Positions 8,950-16,924 of a stretch of 26,653 nucleotides of DNA are shown here, in pieces (the first letter of the stretch is position 1; each line of letters begins with the position of its first letter). This stretch comes from Prasinococcaceae sp. CCMP 1430 (lineage: Eukaryota > Prasinodermophyta > Palmophyllophyceae > Prasinococcales > Prasinococcaceae). The stretch lies in the NCBI GenBank assembly GCA_013416795.1, contig RQSC01000824.1, positions 58,729 to 85,381 on the forward strand, written 5' to 3'. The notes under the pieces are model-generated. The model made no database searches. It was given only the letters and a program-made list of their open reading frames with translations, and was not told the DNA's origin. The translations under genes were made by a program, and so were the position numbers.

Positions 8950-9768
8950 ATGGCGGCCGCGCTCAAGCTGCGGGCGCTGGGATACCCCGCGGCGGCGGCC
9001 GGTGGGGGGTCGCTCGCGACGCAGCTCGAGGGGCGCGCAGTGGGGCGCGCGGAACTCGCCACTCTGGCGGCGTGGCTGGAGGATGTGAAGATTCGTGCGC
9101 TGCCCGTGGCCGCGCGCGGCGCGCTGCGCGAGGGTGCCAGCGGCGGCGGCGGCGGCGAGGCGTGGGAGCGTGCGCTCGGCGCATACCTCAAGGAGCTGCA
9201 ATGCCCGTACGAAGCGTCGTTGGCGTTCGGCGACGACACGGGGCGATACGTGCTAGCAAGCTGGCTGCTGGGCACCGCGGTGGCATACGAGTACGCCGAC
9301 GGTGCCAAGAAGTTCAACGCCTCCGCCGCGCGTCCAGCAGAAGCGGACGCGGCGGCGGCCGCGGCGCGCGATGGTGGCTTCACCGATTTGCAGAGCGGCG
9401 AGACCCGGGAGGCGGCGTTGGCGCTTGCGGTGGTGCTCGGCGTCAAGCATGCGCCCGATGCACCGCTGCTCGGGGTGCTTGAGTCGTGTGCAAAGGCCGC
9501 TGAAAGGCTTGCGAGCAGCGGCGGGGGCAGCAACGCCGGTAGCGCAGACAACGGCGCAGCGGGAGGCGACGCTGACCCGCTGTCGTCGCTGCCGCTGGGC
9601 TTTGAGACCGGTGACCTCGCCGTCGACCGCGCGGCGACGGCGCTGCGTTGCCTGTTCATTAACGATCTGCGCTCATTGCAGACGGCAGTCGATAGGCTGC
9701 TTGTGAGCGTGCAGGAGCACACGGCCAACCCCAAAACCGACACCAAGCGAGGCAAGGTCGGCAGGTGA
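8950..9768 (+). CDS. RTRAF / hCLE (C14orf166) family protein
   Basis: In animals this protein is part of the tRNA-ligase complex and of cap-binding and RNA-transport complexes. The 272-residue intronless ORF starts at ATG 8950. Family signatures follow the animal protein in order: LKLRALGYP near the start, AAWLEDVKIRAL (41-51), AYLKELQCPY, YVLASWLLGTAVAYEYADGAKKF, an AALALAVVLGV helix, LGFETGDLAVDRAATALRCLFINDLRSLQ and the end NPKTDTKRGKVGR. The animal protein is about 244 residues. The extra length here is low-complexity Gly/Ala/Ser between roughly residues 180 and 205. A telo-box-like site lies just upstream. The next gene downstream, on the same strand, also looks RNA-related. The assignment rests on the whole pattern and especially the C-terminus. 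Confidence 0.9.
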   Translation: MAAALKLRALGYPAAAAGGGSLATQLEGRAVGRAELATLAAWLEDVKIRALPVAARGALREGASGGGGGEAWERALGAYLKELQCPYEASLAFGDDTGRYVLASWLLGTAVAYEYADGAKKFNASAARPAEADAAAAAARDGGFTDLQSGETREAALALAVVLGVKHAPDAPLLGVLESCAKAAERLASSGGGSNAGSADNGAAGGDADPLSSLPLGFETGDLAVDRAATALRCLFINDLRSLQTAVDRLLVSVQEHTANPKTDTKRGKVGR

Positions 9769-10093
9769 CTGAACAGACCGACGCCCTGCTTCGGCGCCGC
9801 CCACGCCATCGCGCCCTGGCGTGGCGGCGCTTTGCATGTAAAGCTTCCTCTCGAGCGCACGAGGTACCACGCGAGCATGCTTTAGCCCGTGCTTTCGCAT
9901 GCGCGGGCATACACGCTCGCGCACATGGCCGCGCCAGCGGGGCGATGCGTGTTCGACGGGCTGGGCCACGGCGCTCTTCCAGCGCGAAACGCAGACGTGC
10001 GCAAGCGCCCCGGCGCCAGCCACGCCCGTGCGGCGCCGTCACATCGCGCGCGCGCCGCACCCGCCAGGCGCGGCGAGCGGCCCGGGCGGTGCG
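9769..10093. other. intergenic region
   Basis: Spacer between the RTRAF stop and the next ATG on the same strand. It contains TGCATGTAAAGC near 9834, which could be a TGTAA-type polyadenylation signal, but other genes here lack a matching element. No gene or RNA is recognised. Confidence 0.4.
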
Positions 10094-10897
10094 ATGTCAA
10101 ACCCAGTGCGCGACCCGCGCTGGGCGGGTAGCTTCGAGTGCGCGGGGCCTTGTGGGCGCAAGCGGCTCATCGCGGGTGACTTCTCGGCGAAGATGGTGCA
10201 GCGACGGCAGAAAGACCCGGCAGCTCCGCTTACGTGCAAGGCGTGTGTGGAGGCCCGCGCGGAGGAGGAACGTGCGACCGCCGCGGCGAAACGCGCAGCC
10301 GGGGGGGCTAGCGCCGCCGCGCCGCCGGACATAAAGTGCTCGAAGTGCGGCAAGGCACCGCCAGAGGTGACCTTTTCGAGAACACAGCAGCAAAAGGCGG
10401 CGGCTGGCAAGGCGCGATGTGGCGCCTGCGTTGCCAAGGCAGAGGGGGACGAACGCGCGGGCAGCGACGCCAAGTTTGAGCAGGTGCGTAGCGGTGTGCG
10501 TGTGTGTGCACGCGCGCGCGCGCACAGGCGAGGGTGCCCTGGCAGCGTCTGGGTGCGCGGGCATCGTGGCTTGAGCGCGCACCAACGCTCGCTGACGCCG
10601 CGCCCCATACCATCACTGCCCTTTGTTCCCATTCCCTCCACCTCCCCGCCCACGACACTTGCGCCTCTGCAGCGGCTCGCGGAGGCCCGCGCGGCGCGCG
10701 AGGCCGCCGAGCGCTCGGGTGACAGCGCGCTAGTGCTCAAAGCGTCCGCCGTTGAGGCGGCGCTGGAGGGCGAGCGTGTTACTGGCGTCAAGGCGAGCGG
10801 GGGCGGGGGGCGAGGCCGTGGCAGGGGGAGGGGGCGGGGGCGCGGTAGCAATCCCAACTCGATGCTCGGCCGCGGACGTAGCGGCGCGCGTAAGTAA
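10094..10897 (+). CDS. protein with two Stc1-like zinc motifs and a GRG-rich tail
   Basis: Two exons, 10094-10483 and 10673-10897, join in phase 0 across a 189-base intron (donor GTGCGT, CTGAC at 10592-10596, acceptor CTCTGCAG). They give 204 residues from an ATG at 10094. The N-terminal half has two similar modules. The first is FECAGPC, then DFSAKMVQRRQ, then CKAC (residues about 14-51). The second is IKCSKC, then TFSRTQQQ, then CGAC (about 80-111). The spacing of Cys pairs around an FS-x-x-Q core resembles the Stc1 zinc domain, known from a fission yeast protein linking RNAi and heterochromatin. A charged helix (LAEARAAREAAERSG) follows, then a Gly-Arg tail (about 180-204) of the RNA-binding type. 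I infer a nuclear or RNA-associated role. The Stc1 match is by pattern only. Confidence 0.65.
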   Translation: MSNPVRDPRWAGSFECAGPCGRKRLIAGDFSAKMVQRRQKDPAAPLTCKACVEARAEEERATAAAKRAAGGASAAAPPDIKCSKCGKAPPEVTFSRTQQQKAAAGKARCGACVAKAEGDERAGSDAKFEQVRSGVRVCARARAHRRGCPGSVWVRGHRGLSAHQRSLTPRPIPSLPFVPIPSTSPPTTLAPLQRLAEARAAREAAERSGDSALVLKASAVEAALEGERVTGVKASGGGGRGRGRGRGRGRGSNPNSMLGRGRSGARK

Positions 10898-11076
10898 GGC
10901 TCTCTGCGCGAGGCGTCACCGAACAGCCACGAAAGCATGCTCGGCGCTTCGCACCTACACATTGGTACGCACACGGCGGCATGCGTGAGGATACATCTCC
11001 GTACGTACTTGATGACAGCTATTAATTGGCATGTTTGCGCGCCACACGCACACACCAGCGTGCTCTCAGCGCGCTC

Positions 11077-13196
11077 TCAGTTGAGCGCGTCCACAACCGT
11101 CTTGCGCATGAGGTCCACTGGTGGTTCCACGCCCGTGAAAAGACGGAACTGCTCGGCGGCTTGGCCGACGAACATCTCGACGCCGCTGACGGCCACCGCG
11201 CCCTCCGCGACGCCGTCGGCGAGCAGTCTAATGCAAAAGCACCGCGCGGCGGGGGTCAGTCAACCAAGCAACCAACGCGCAAACAGAGCGCAAGCAGCAC
11301 CCATTTGGACAGTGGGGCAGGGCATGCTCGCAAGCGAGAGCATGCGCCCGCGCGCGCGGAGGACGCACCGCGTGGTCATCGGGTTGTACACAGCATCAAA
11401 GACCGCCGCCACGCCTGCATCCGCCATCGCTTCGCGAGGCACTGGCGTGGCGTCCACGTCCGGCACCATGCCCACAGATGTCGAGTTCGCCAGCACCGCC
11501 CCGGCACCCAGCGCTTTCAGCAGCTCACCGGACTGAAGGTCCTCGTACGTGGCCGCGGTGACGCCCGCAGCATCGCCACCGAGACTCTCGGCGAGCGCGA
11601 CGGCCTTGTTGGCGGTGCGGTTGACGATGGTGACTCGCGCGCCGAGTGCTTGCGCGCCGGCGGCCAACGCGCGCCCTGCACCACCCGCGCCGATCACGAC
11701 CACCGGGCGGCCCTTGAGGGGGTCGGTGCCGGCCCCGGCGTCCTCAAGAGCACTCACGATGGCACCGATGGCAGCGCTCGAGTCGGTGTTGTAACCCTTG
11801 AAGCCACCGCCTGCCATGCGCACCAGCGTGTTCACCGCGCCGATTCGCTCCGCGAGCGGGTCGAGCTCGTCGCAGAGCTCCATCGCGGCGGTTTTGTGCG
11901 GAATCGTCACGCTGAAGCCCGCGCAATCAGCGCCGAGAGCCTCGTCTGCTGCGTCGAAGGATCGCACAAGGTCCGTCGGCGAGTCACACAGGAAGGGAAC
12001 GTACACCGCGTCAACGCCGGTAGCTTCGTAGGCGGCGTTGTGCAGTGCCGCGCCCTTGGATTGCGCGACTGGGTTCCCCAGCAGCCCGTACACCTTGGTG
12101 GCCGAACGCATGCTCTTCGAGCGGAACGTGCTGACGAGCGCCTCGATTGGCGGCTGCCCCGGCGCGGAGGCTGCGCCCCCCATCGCGCCAAACGTGAGAT
12201 AACCTCCGTACTTTGACGCGAGGATGCGGCTGGACACGCCGCGCTCACCCATGGCCAGCGATATCACCTTCGTGTCGGGGTCCTCCTCCGCCAGTCTGGA
12301 CGGCAGCGCCAGCATGCGCGCGGCGTCGCCATCAGCAGCTGCCATGCACGCCAGCTTGGCGACGTCGGCGCCCGCGGCCACCATCGCGCGAAGCTTGTCC
12401 ATGAGCACCTCGTCGTCGGGCGTCTTCTCGTAGTCATGGTTCGAGACGATGAGCGAGCAGCTGCGCTTGCCACCAGCGGCCTCGAGCACGGGCGCGAAGC
12501 GCTCAGCGGCGATCAGCTCGATGTCAACGTACTCGGCACCAAGCGCCACCGCCTTGGCGAGCAGCTCCAAGCGGGCGTCCTCCTGTGGCAGCGGGAAGGG
12601 TGGGTGGGGGTGGGTGGGGGTGCGGTTAGCTCTGTGCGCATCAAGGGTTTGGGGAATTCCGCGCCGCACTCATGATGATTTGAATACCGCCAATGGTATC
12701 TGATGTGATCACATCGTATCAAATATTTTCGCCGCAGATGACATTTCATCTCCGTGTTTTGAGAAAATTATCCACAACCAGCGCCGGAAATGCGCGCAGA
12801 GCAGAAACGAGGAGTGCGCGAGGGTGCGGGCACAGGCGACGCCATCCGCCCCCTTCCCCCCCTTGCCGACGCACTCTGACCCGATCTCGCGCACACGCGC
12901 GCGCGTGCGCGCGCATCCGCACCTCTCCCTTGTACTCTCCGCCCTCCCAGTCTGGCCGGTATGTCACGATCACCGGCGCCTCCCGCTCGTCGAGCATTGC
13001 CGCGAGATCGGCAGCCGTCGGCTCCTCGCTCAAGTAGTCGAGCCGCAGCTCGACAACGTCGACGCCGGCAGCTGCGGCGGCGGCGACCTGCGCGCGCGCG
13101 CCCGCAGCGTCCCGCGCGGTGGTAGAGGCGCACAGCAGCGCCGCGCCCTGCGCCTCCGCGCCTGCAGCCTCAGCGGCCGCTGCATGGGCGGCGGTG
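11077..13196 (-). CDS. bifunctional 3-dehydroquinate dehydratase / shikimate dehydrogenase (5' end in assembly gap)
   Basis: Catalyses shikimate steps 3 and 4, from dehydroquinate to dehydroshikimate to shikimate, as in plant plastids. Three exons: 12923-13196 (continuing into the N gap), 11369-12582 and 11077-11227. The introns are 340 bases (donor GTGCGG) and 141 bases (donor GTGCGT), and the phases fit. The dehydratase has VELRLDYL, TYRPDWEGGEYKGEEDARLE, the catalytic His in SNHDYEKTPDD and the Schiff-base Lys in GADVAKLACMA. The dehydrogenase begins YGLLGNPVAQSKGAALHNAAY and has the catalytic Lys in VTIPHKTAAMELC, the Asp in GYNTDSSAAIGAI, the NADP loop VIGAGGAGRA and NRTANKA. The last exon adds LLADGVAEGAVAVSGVEMF and the FTGVEPPVDLMRKTVVDALN end. 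The second Ser of the usual SxS shikimate clamp is Gly here. The start codon and any transit peptide are lost in the gap. Confidence 0.93.
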
Positions 13197-13440
13197 NNNN
13201 NNNNNNNNNNNNNNNNNNNNNNNNNNNNNNNNNNNNNNNNNNNNNNNNNNNNNNNNNNNNNNNNNNNNNNNNNNNNNNNNNNNNNNNNNNNNNNNNNNNN
13301 NNNNNNNNNNNNNNNNNNNNNNNNNNNNNNNNNNNNNNNNNNNNNNNNNNNNNNNNNNNNNNNNNNNNNNNNNNNNNNNNNNNNNNNNNNNNNNNNNNNN
13401 NNNNNNNNNNNNNNNNNNNNNNNNNNNNNNNNNNNNNNNN
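13197..13440. other. assembly gap (244 N)
   Basis: Unresolved bases between the 5' ends of the divergent DHQ dehydratase-shikimate dehydrogenase and PP4 genes. The missing sequence probably includes the former's start codon and the shared promoter. Its true length is unknown. Confidence 0.95.
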
Positions 13441-13557
13441 CGTGCTCCGTGCCCGCCCGCCCACGCGCTCGCTGCCGCTGCGGGACGTGGGCGGGCAGAC
13501 GGGCGGGCGGGTGGGCGGTAAGGCGGGCGCCGCGGCGGCGCACGCGCGCCTGCAGCT

Positions 13558-14472
13558 ATGTCGGACCTCGACCGCCAGATCGAGCGCCTGCGCCGCTGTG
13601 AGCCGCTCAAGGAGGCCGAGGTCAAAGCGCTCTGCCAGAAGGCGATGGAGGTGCTCGTGGAGGAGGGCAACGTGCAGCGCGTGGAACCGCCCGTGACGAT
13701 ATGCGGTGACATCCACGGGCAGTTCTACGACCTCAAGGAGCTCTTCAAGGTGGGTGGCGACTGCCCGGAGACGAACTACCTCTTCATGGGCGACTTCGTC
13801 GACAGAGGCTTCTACTCAGTGGAGACGTTCCTACTGCTGCTCGCGCTCAAGGTGCGCTACCCGGACCGCATCACGCTCATTCGTGGTAATCACGAGTCAC
13901 GGCAGATCACACAGGTGTACGGCTTCTACGACGAGTGCCTGCGCAAGTACGGCTCCGTGAACGTGTGGCGCTACTGCACGGACATCTTCGACTATCTGTC
14001 CCTCAGCGCCCTCATCGACGGGCGCACGTTCTGCGTTCACGGCGGGCTGTCCCCCAACCTGTCGTCGTTGGATCAGATTCGCACCATCGACCGCAAGCAA
14101 GAGGTGCCGCACGAGGGTGCCATGTGCGACCTGCTGTGGTCCGATCCGGAAGAGATCGAGAGCTGGGGGCTGAGCCCGCGCGGTGCGGGCTATCTCTTCG
14201 GGGGCGATGTCTGCTCGCAGTTCTGCCAGCAGAACGACATCGATCTCATCTGTCGCGCGCACCAGCTGGTGATGGAGGGCTACAAGATGATGTTTAACGA
14301 GCAGCTCGTCACTGTGTGGTCGGCGCCAAACTACTGTTACCGCTGCGGCAACGTGGCCGCAATTCTCGAGTTCGACGAGCACATGGCCAAGTCGTTCAAG
14401 GTGTTCGAAGCTGCGCCGCAGGAGGCTCGCGGAAAACCGGCCGCCATCAGCCCGCCGAGCTACTTCCTCTGA
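13558..14472 (+). CDS. PPP4C: serine/threonine-protein phosphatase 4 catalytic subunit (PP4C)
   Basis: A 304-residue intronless PPP-family phosphatase from ATG 13558. Metal and catalytic motifs are all present: GDIHGQFYD (Asp51, His53), [10 protein letters not shown] (Asp79), [19 protein letters not shown] (Asn111, His112), [16 protein letters not shown] and [11 protein letters not shown]. It fits PP4 better than PP2A or PP6 because it begins [25 protein letters not shown] and has [20 protein letters not shown] and [16 protein letters not shown]. It ends in YFL, the C-terminal Leu that is carboxymethylated in PP2A-like enzymes. PP4 acts in DNA repair, centrosome and splicing-factor complexes in other eukaryotes. 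The N gap begins 117 bases upstream of the ATG, and most of the promoter is inside it. Confidence 0.95.
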   Translation: MSDLDRQIERLRRCEPLKEAEVKALCQKAMEVLVEEGNVQRVEPPVTICGDIHGQFYDLKELFKVGGDCPETNYLFMGDFVDRGFYSVETFLLLLALKVRYPDRITLIRGNHESRQITQVYGFYDECLRKYGSVNVWRYCTDIFDYLSLSALIDGRTFCVHGGLSPNLSSLDQIRTIDRKQEVPHEGAMCDLLWSDPEEIESWGLSPRGAGYLFGGDVCSQFCQQNDIDLICRAHQLVMEGYKMMFNEQLVTVWSAPNYCYRCGNVAAILEFDEHMAKSFKVFEAAPQEARGKPAAISPPSYFL

Positions 14473-14611
14473 TCTCGCGCAGCCGAAAGCGCCAACCTGT
14501 GATAATACCTCTCTCTCTCCACACGCGCTGCCTGCCGCGCACCGCACGCGCGGGCGCGTGAGTTGTCCGTACCCAGAGCGCAATGTGGGGCGTTACGACG
14601 CGCACGCGCGC

Positions 14612-16196
14612 TCACTTCGCCGCGCCGTCCACCCTGTCCCACGCGTCGAGCCTCCGGAGTAGGTATGCGACCTGCACCTGCTTGGTGAGCGGCATAATCC
14701 ATGTCTCATAGAGCTGCGCGATCTCGCCCGGCTGGACCTTGTAGCTGGATTGCGTCGGCCCCTCGTGGCTGTCCTCTGACCCCGCGGCGGCCTCAGCGAT
14801 CGCGCTCAGGTCCTGGCCGTATATGGCCGCCTTCTTCTCCACGCGCTGCAGCACGCGCTGCTCGACCGCCTCGTTGGTCAGCTTGGCCATGATGCCCTCG
14901 GCGTCACCATTGCGGATCAGCTCCGTGTAGACCTCTGTCTCCGCTGTGAACTTGGACTCGGCCACGAAGAGCCCGAAGTGTATTCTCTTGCTGAGAGCCT
15001 GCAGCACCGCCACATCGTGCATGGCCGCCGAACCGTAGTTGGAGTCGTCGCCAGGCTCGCAAATCTTCGGCAGCAGCGAGCACAAATACAGCGACATGAT
15101 CTCCGCGTTTAGGTTGATGGCCTTGCCCGCGGGGTGCAGGACCTCCGGGTAGTGCAGCGGCGGCAAGATGGGAGGCGGCAAGCCCTCTGGGAAGAAGGCC
15201 CGCTCGATGGGGTCGGTGTACCTGCGGATTTTGCCGAACATGCGCTCCTGCTCGCGCAGCGTGAACTCGAGAAGGCTCTGCTCACCGAGCGCGCCCGCGC
15301 TGTAGACGGATGCGTCCAGCTTGTACTGCGACCGCTCGATCAGCGCGAAGATGATCGAGTCCTCCTGTCGGATGAGGTTCTGCCGCACGGCCTGTGCTCG
15401 CGCGTGCGTCGGTGGTGGCGCGGTGGGCACGGCAGCGCTCGTGTCAGCGCTCAACTTCCGCGGGGGCGGCCTGGGCCGCGCGAGCGTAGGGGGCGGGGAA
15501 GGGGTGTGTTCGCGGGATGGCTCGGTCGCAAGGGGAGGGTCGATGAGAACTGGAAGCGGTCGCATTCCTCCGCCCCCGAAGCCCCCTCGAGTGATGACGG
15601 GCGCGATGGCAGCGCGTTCGAGGCAGCAGCAGGCCACGTACATTGAGCGCAAGGGCGCCGCTCCCGTCGTACGGAATCGCATCGCTGGCTGCCGCCCTTT
15701 CCTGAGAGACCTGCACGGCGCCCGTCCCCTCGGATCCGCCCACAGCCGCGGCGGCGGCGAGGTCGGCGCCCGCCTCGCGCAGTGCGCCGGCGACGCTCGC
15801 GCCAATGGGCGTCTGCGCGCCGCTCTGCGGGTCCGCGGCGGCGGCGAGCAGGGGGTGCTTCTCATTATTCCCTTCTTGCTTGTGCTGTACCGTTTCCAAT
15901 TCCGTACACACGCGCACTCGGGACCCTCGCGCGCGCGCGCGCGCGCTCCGCCCTCCCCCCCGGCCAACCCGCGGATCAGCGCCCTCGAAATTGCCCCCGG
16001 ACCGTTTTTCCTCCGCGCGACCCCCCCACCGCCGCGCACTGCCGCGCCCGCGCCCCGCTTCGAAACCCGCGGGCCGCCAAACCGCGCGCGCCCCGGCCCG
16101 ACGCGGGCCGCGGCAGACCCTCTCGCGCGGCGCTCGACTCCGCCGCGTGCGCTTCGTAGAGGGTTCTCGGAGCCTGCGCGAACAAACCCTAATCAT
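14612..16196 (-). CDS. chorismate mutase, plant/yeast AroQ type (5' end uncertain)
   Basis: Converts chorismate to prephenate, the entry to Phe and Tyr. Exon 2 is 14612-15391 (259 codons plus stop) and begins AVRQNLIRQEDSIIFALIER. Exon 1 ends at 15642 with SGALALN, so the junction reads ALALN-AVRQNLIRQ as in the family. The intron is 250 bases (donor GTACGT, CTGAC near 15447, acceptor GCACAG). Other family blocks are LLEFTLREQERMFGKIRRYTD, ERAFFPEGLPPPILPPLHYP, GDDSNYGSAAMHDVAVLQAL and SKRIHFGLFVAESKF. The C-terminus has EAVEQRVLQRVEKKAAIYGQD. Upstream of LSKRIH-type core the exon 1 frame stays open to an ATG at 16196, which gives 444 residues. That is long for the family, so part of the Arg-rich upstream frame may be leader, transit peptide or another intron. 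A telo-box sits at 16184-16192. Confidence 0.9.
16184..16192 (-). promoter_or_regulatory. telo-box-like AAACCCTAA near the chorismate mutase start
   Basis: The plus strand reads AAACCCTAA, so TTAGGGTTT in the direction of the gene. It overlaps the codons just after the candidate ATG at 16196. If it is a promoter or leader element, as elsewhere in the window, the true start codon must be further downstream or on a later exon. Confidence 0.4.
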
Positions 16197-16231
16197 CGCG
16201 CAACCGCCATGAATGCGAAGGTGCGACTGTC

Positions 16232-16268
16232 GTACAGTACACTGTACGTACAACTGTACGGTACGTAC
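16232..16268. promoter_or_regulatory. GTAC-rich dyad cluster
   Basis: Contains GTACAGT-AC-ACTGTAC (16232-16247), then GTACGTAC at 16244-16251 and again at 16261-16268, each self-complementary. It lies in the short spacer between the minus-strand unknown gene and the chorismate mutase gene. A protein-binding or core-promoter role is possible but unproven. Confidence 0.3.
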
Positions 16269-16361
16269 TCCGTAGACAACACCACAAACACTGGTTTTGG
16301 TTGTCGGGCCGCCCCGGCCAGGGCCCGACCCGACGCTCGCCCGGCGTCGCGCCGCGCGCGT

Positions 16362-16817
16362 TCACGCGGCGCGGAACTCCTGCGCCAGCATGGACTCCAT
16401 CATGTCGGCGCACGCGCTGTCGATCTCCTTCTCCGCGACATCGGCGAGGATCTCCTCGAGCAGGGCTTCGCTTGCTGCTTCCACCGTCGCCACCAGGTTG
16501 AAGCCCTCGTCACCGGCGAGCGCCAGATCGCCCTGCTCCAGCCACGACAGGAACGCATCGCGAGCGCGCGTGATGCGCTCAGCCTCGATGCGCGACAGCG
16601 CCGGCGCAGCTGAAGGCATAGCCGCCCCCACAAAGTCGACCGTGGGCGTGCCACCCGCATCAGCCACCAATGGCCCCAACTGAGACCCCTGCCTGCTCGA
16701 GCCGCCCGCGCCTGGCTCGTGCAGCCACTTCCTCCTGACCTCCGCCTCGAAGCTGTCCACAGCGTCCAACTTCTCCAGCAGCTCGGCCATAAGCACGCGC
16801 TGCTGCTCGGGCGCCAT
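16362..16817 (-). CDS. hypothetical acidic, helical protein
   Basis: A 151-residue ORF from ATG 16817 (MAPEQQRVLMAELLEKLDAVDSFEAEVRRKWL). The frame is also open from a GTG at 16826. The first and last thirds look alpha-helical and acidic (RITRARDAFLSWLEQGDLALAG; ALLEEILADVAEKEIDSACADMMESMLAQEF). A Gly/Ser/Pro linker joins them. I see no membrane segment and no motif I can name. Amphipathic composition and lack of low complexity outside the linker favour a real gene. It is divergent from the trehalose gene, with 107 bases between the two ATGs and one unresolved base at 16838, so the two probably share a promoter. Confidence 0.55.
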   Translation of the reverse strand: MAPEQQRVLMAELLEKLDAVDSFEAEVRRKWLHEPGAGGSSRQGSQLGPLVADAGGTPTVDFVGAAMPSAAPALSRIEAERITRARDAFLSWLEQGDLALAGDEGFNLVATVEAASEALLEEILADVAEKEIDSACADMMESMLAQEFRAA

Positions 16818-16837
16818 GCTGTCCACTGTGAGCGCCA

Positions 16838-16838
16838 N
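16838..16838. other. single ambiguous base (N)
   Basis: One unresolved base in the divergent spacer between the ATGs at 16817 and 16925; it affects no called coding sequence. Confidence 0.95.
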
Positions 16839-16924
16839 CGCGGCCGCGCCGCCCGCGCGAGCGGGAGAAGGGGGGCCGGGCGGGGCGGGCGGACAGGCGT
16901 GGCGGGAGGAGGTAGTTGGGCGCG

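Noticed and set aside
9834-9845. TGTAA polyadenylation signal as in Chlamydomonas
   Set aside because: It is seen after RTRAF, but I could not find it at a consistent distance after the other genes, so no rule is supported.
12746-13716. Open frames running through the N gap
   Set aside because: They are continuous only because N bases cannot be read as stops.
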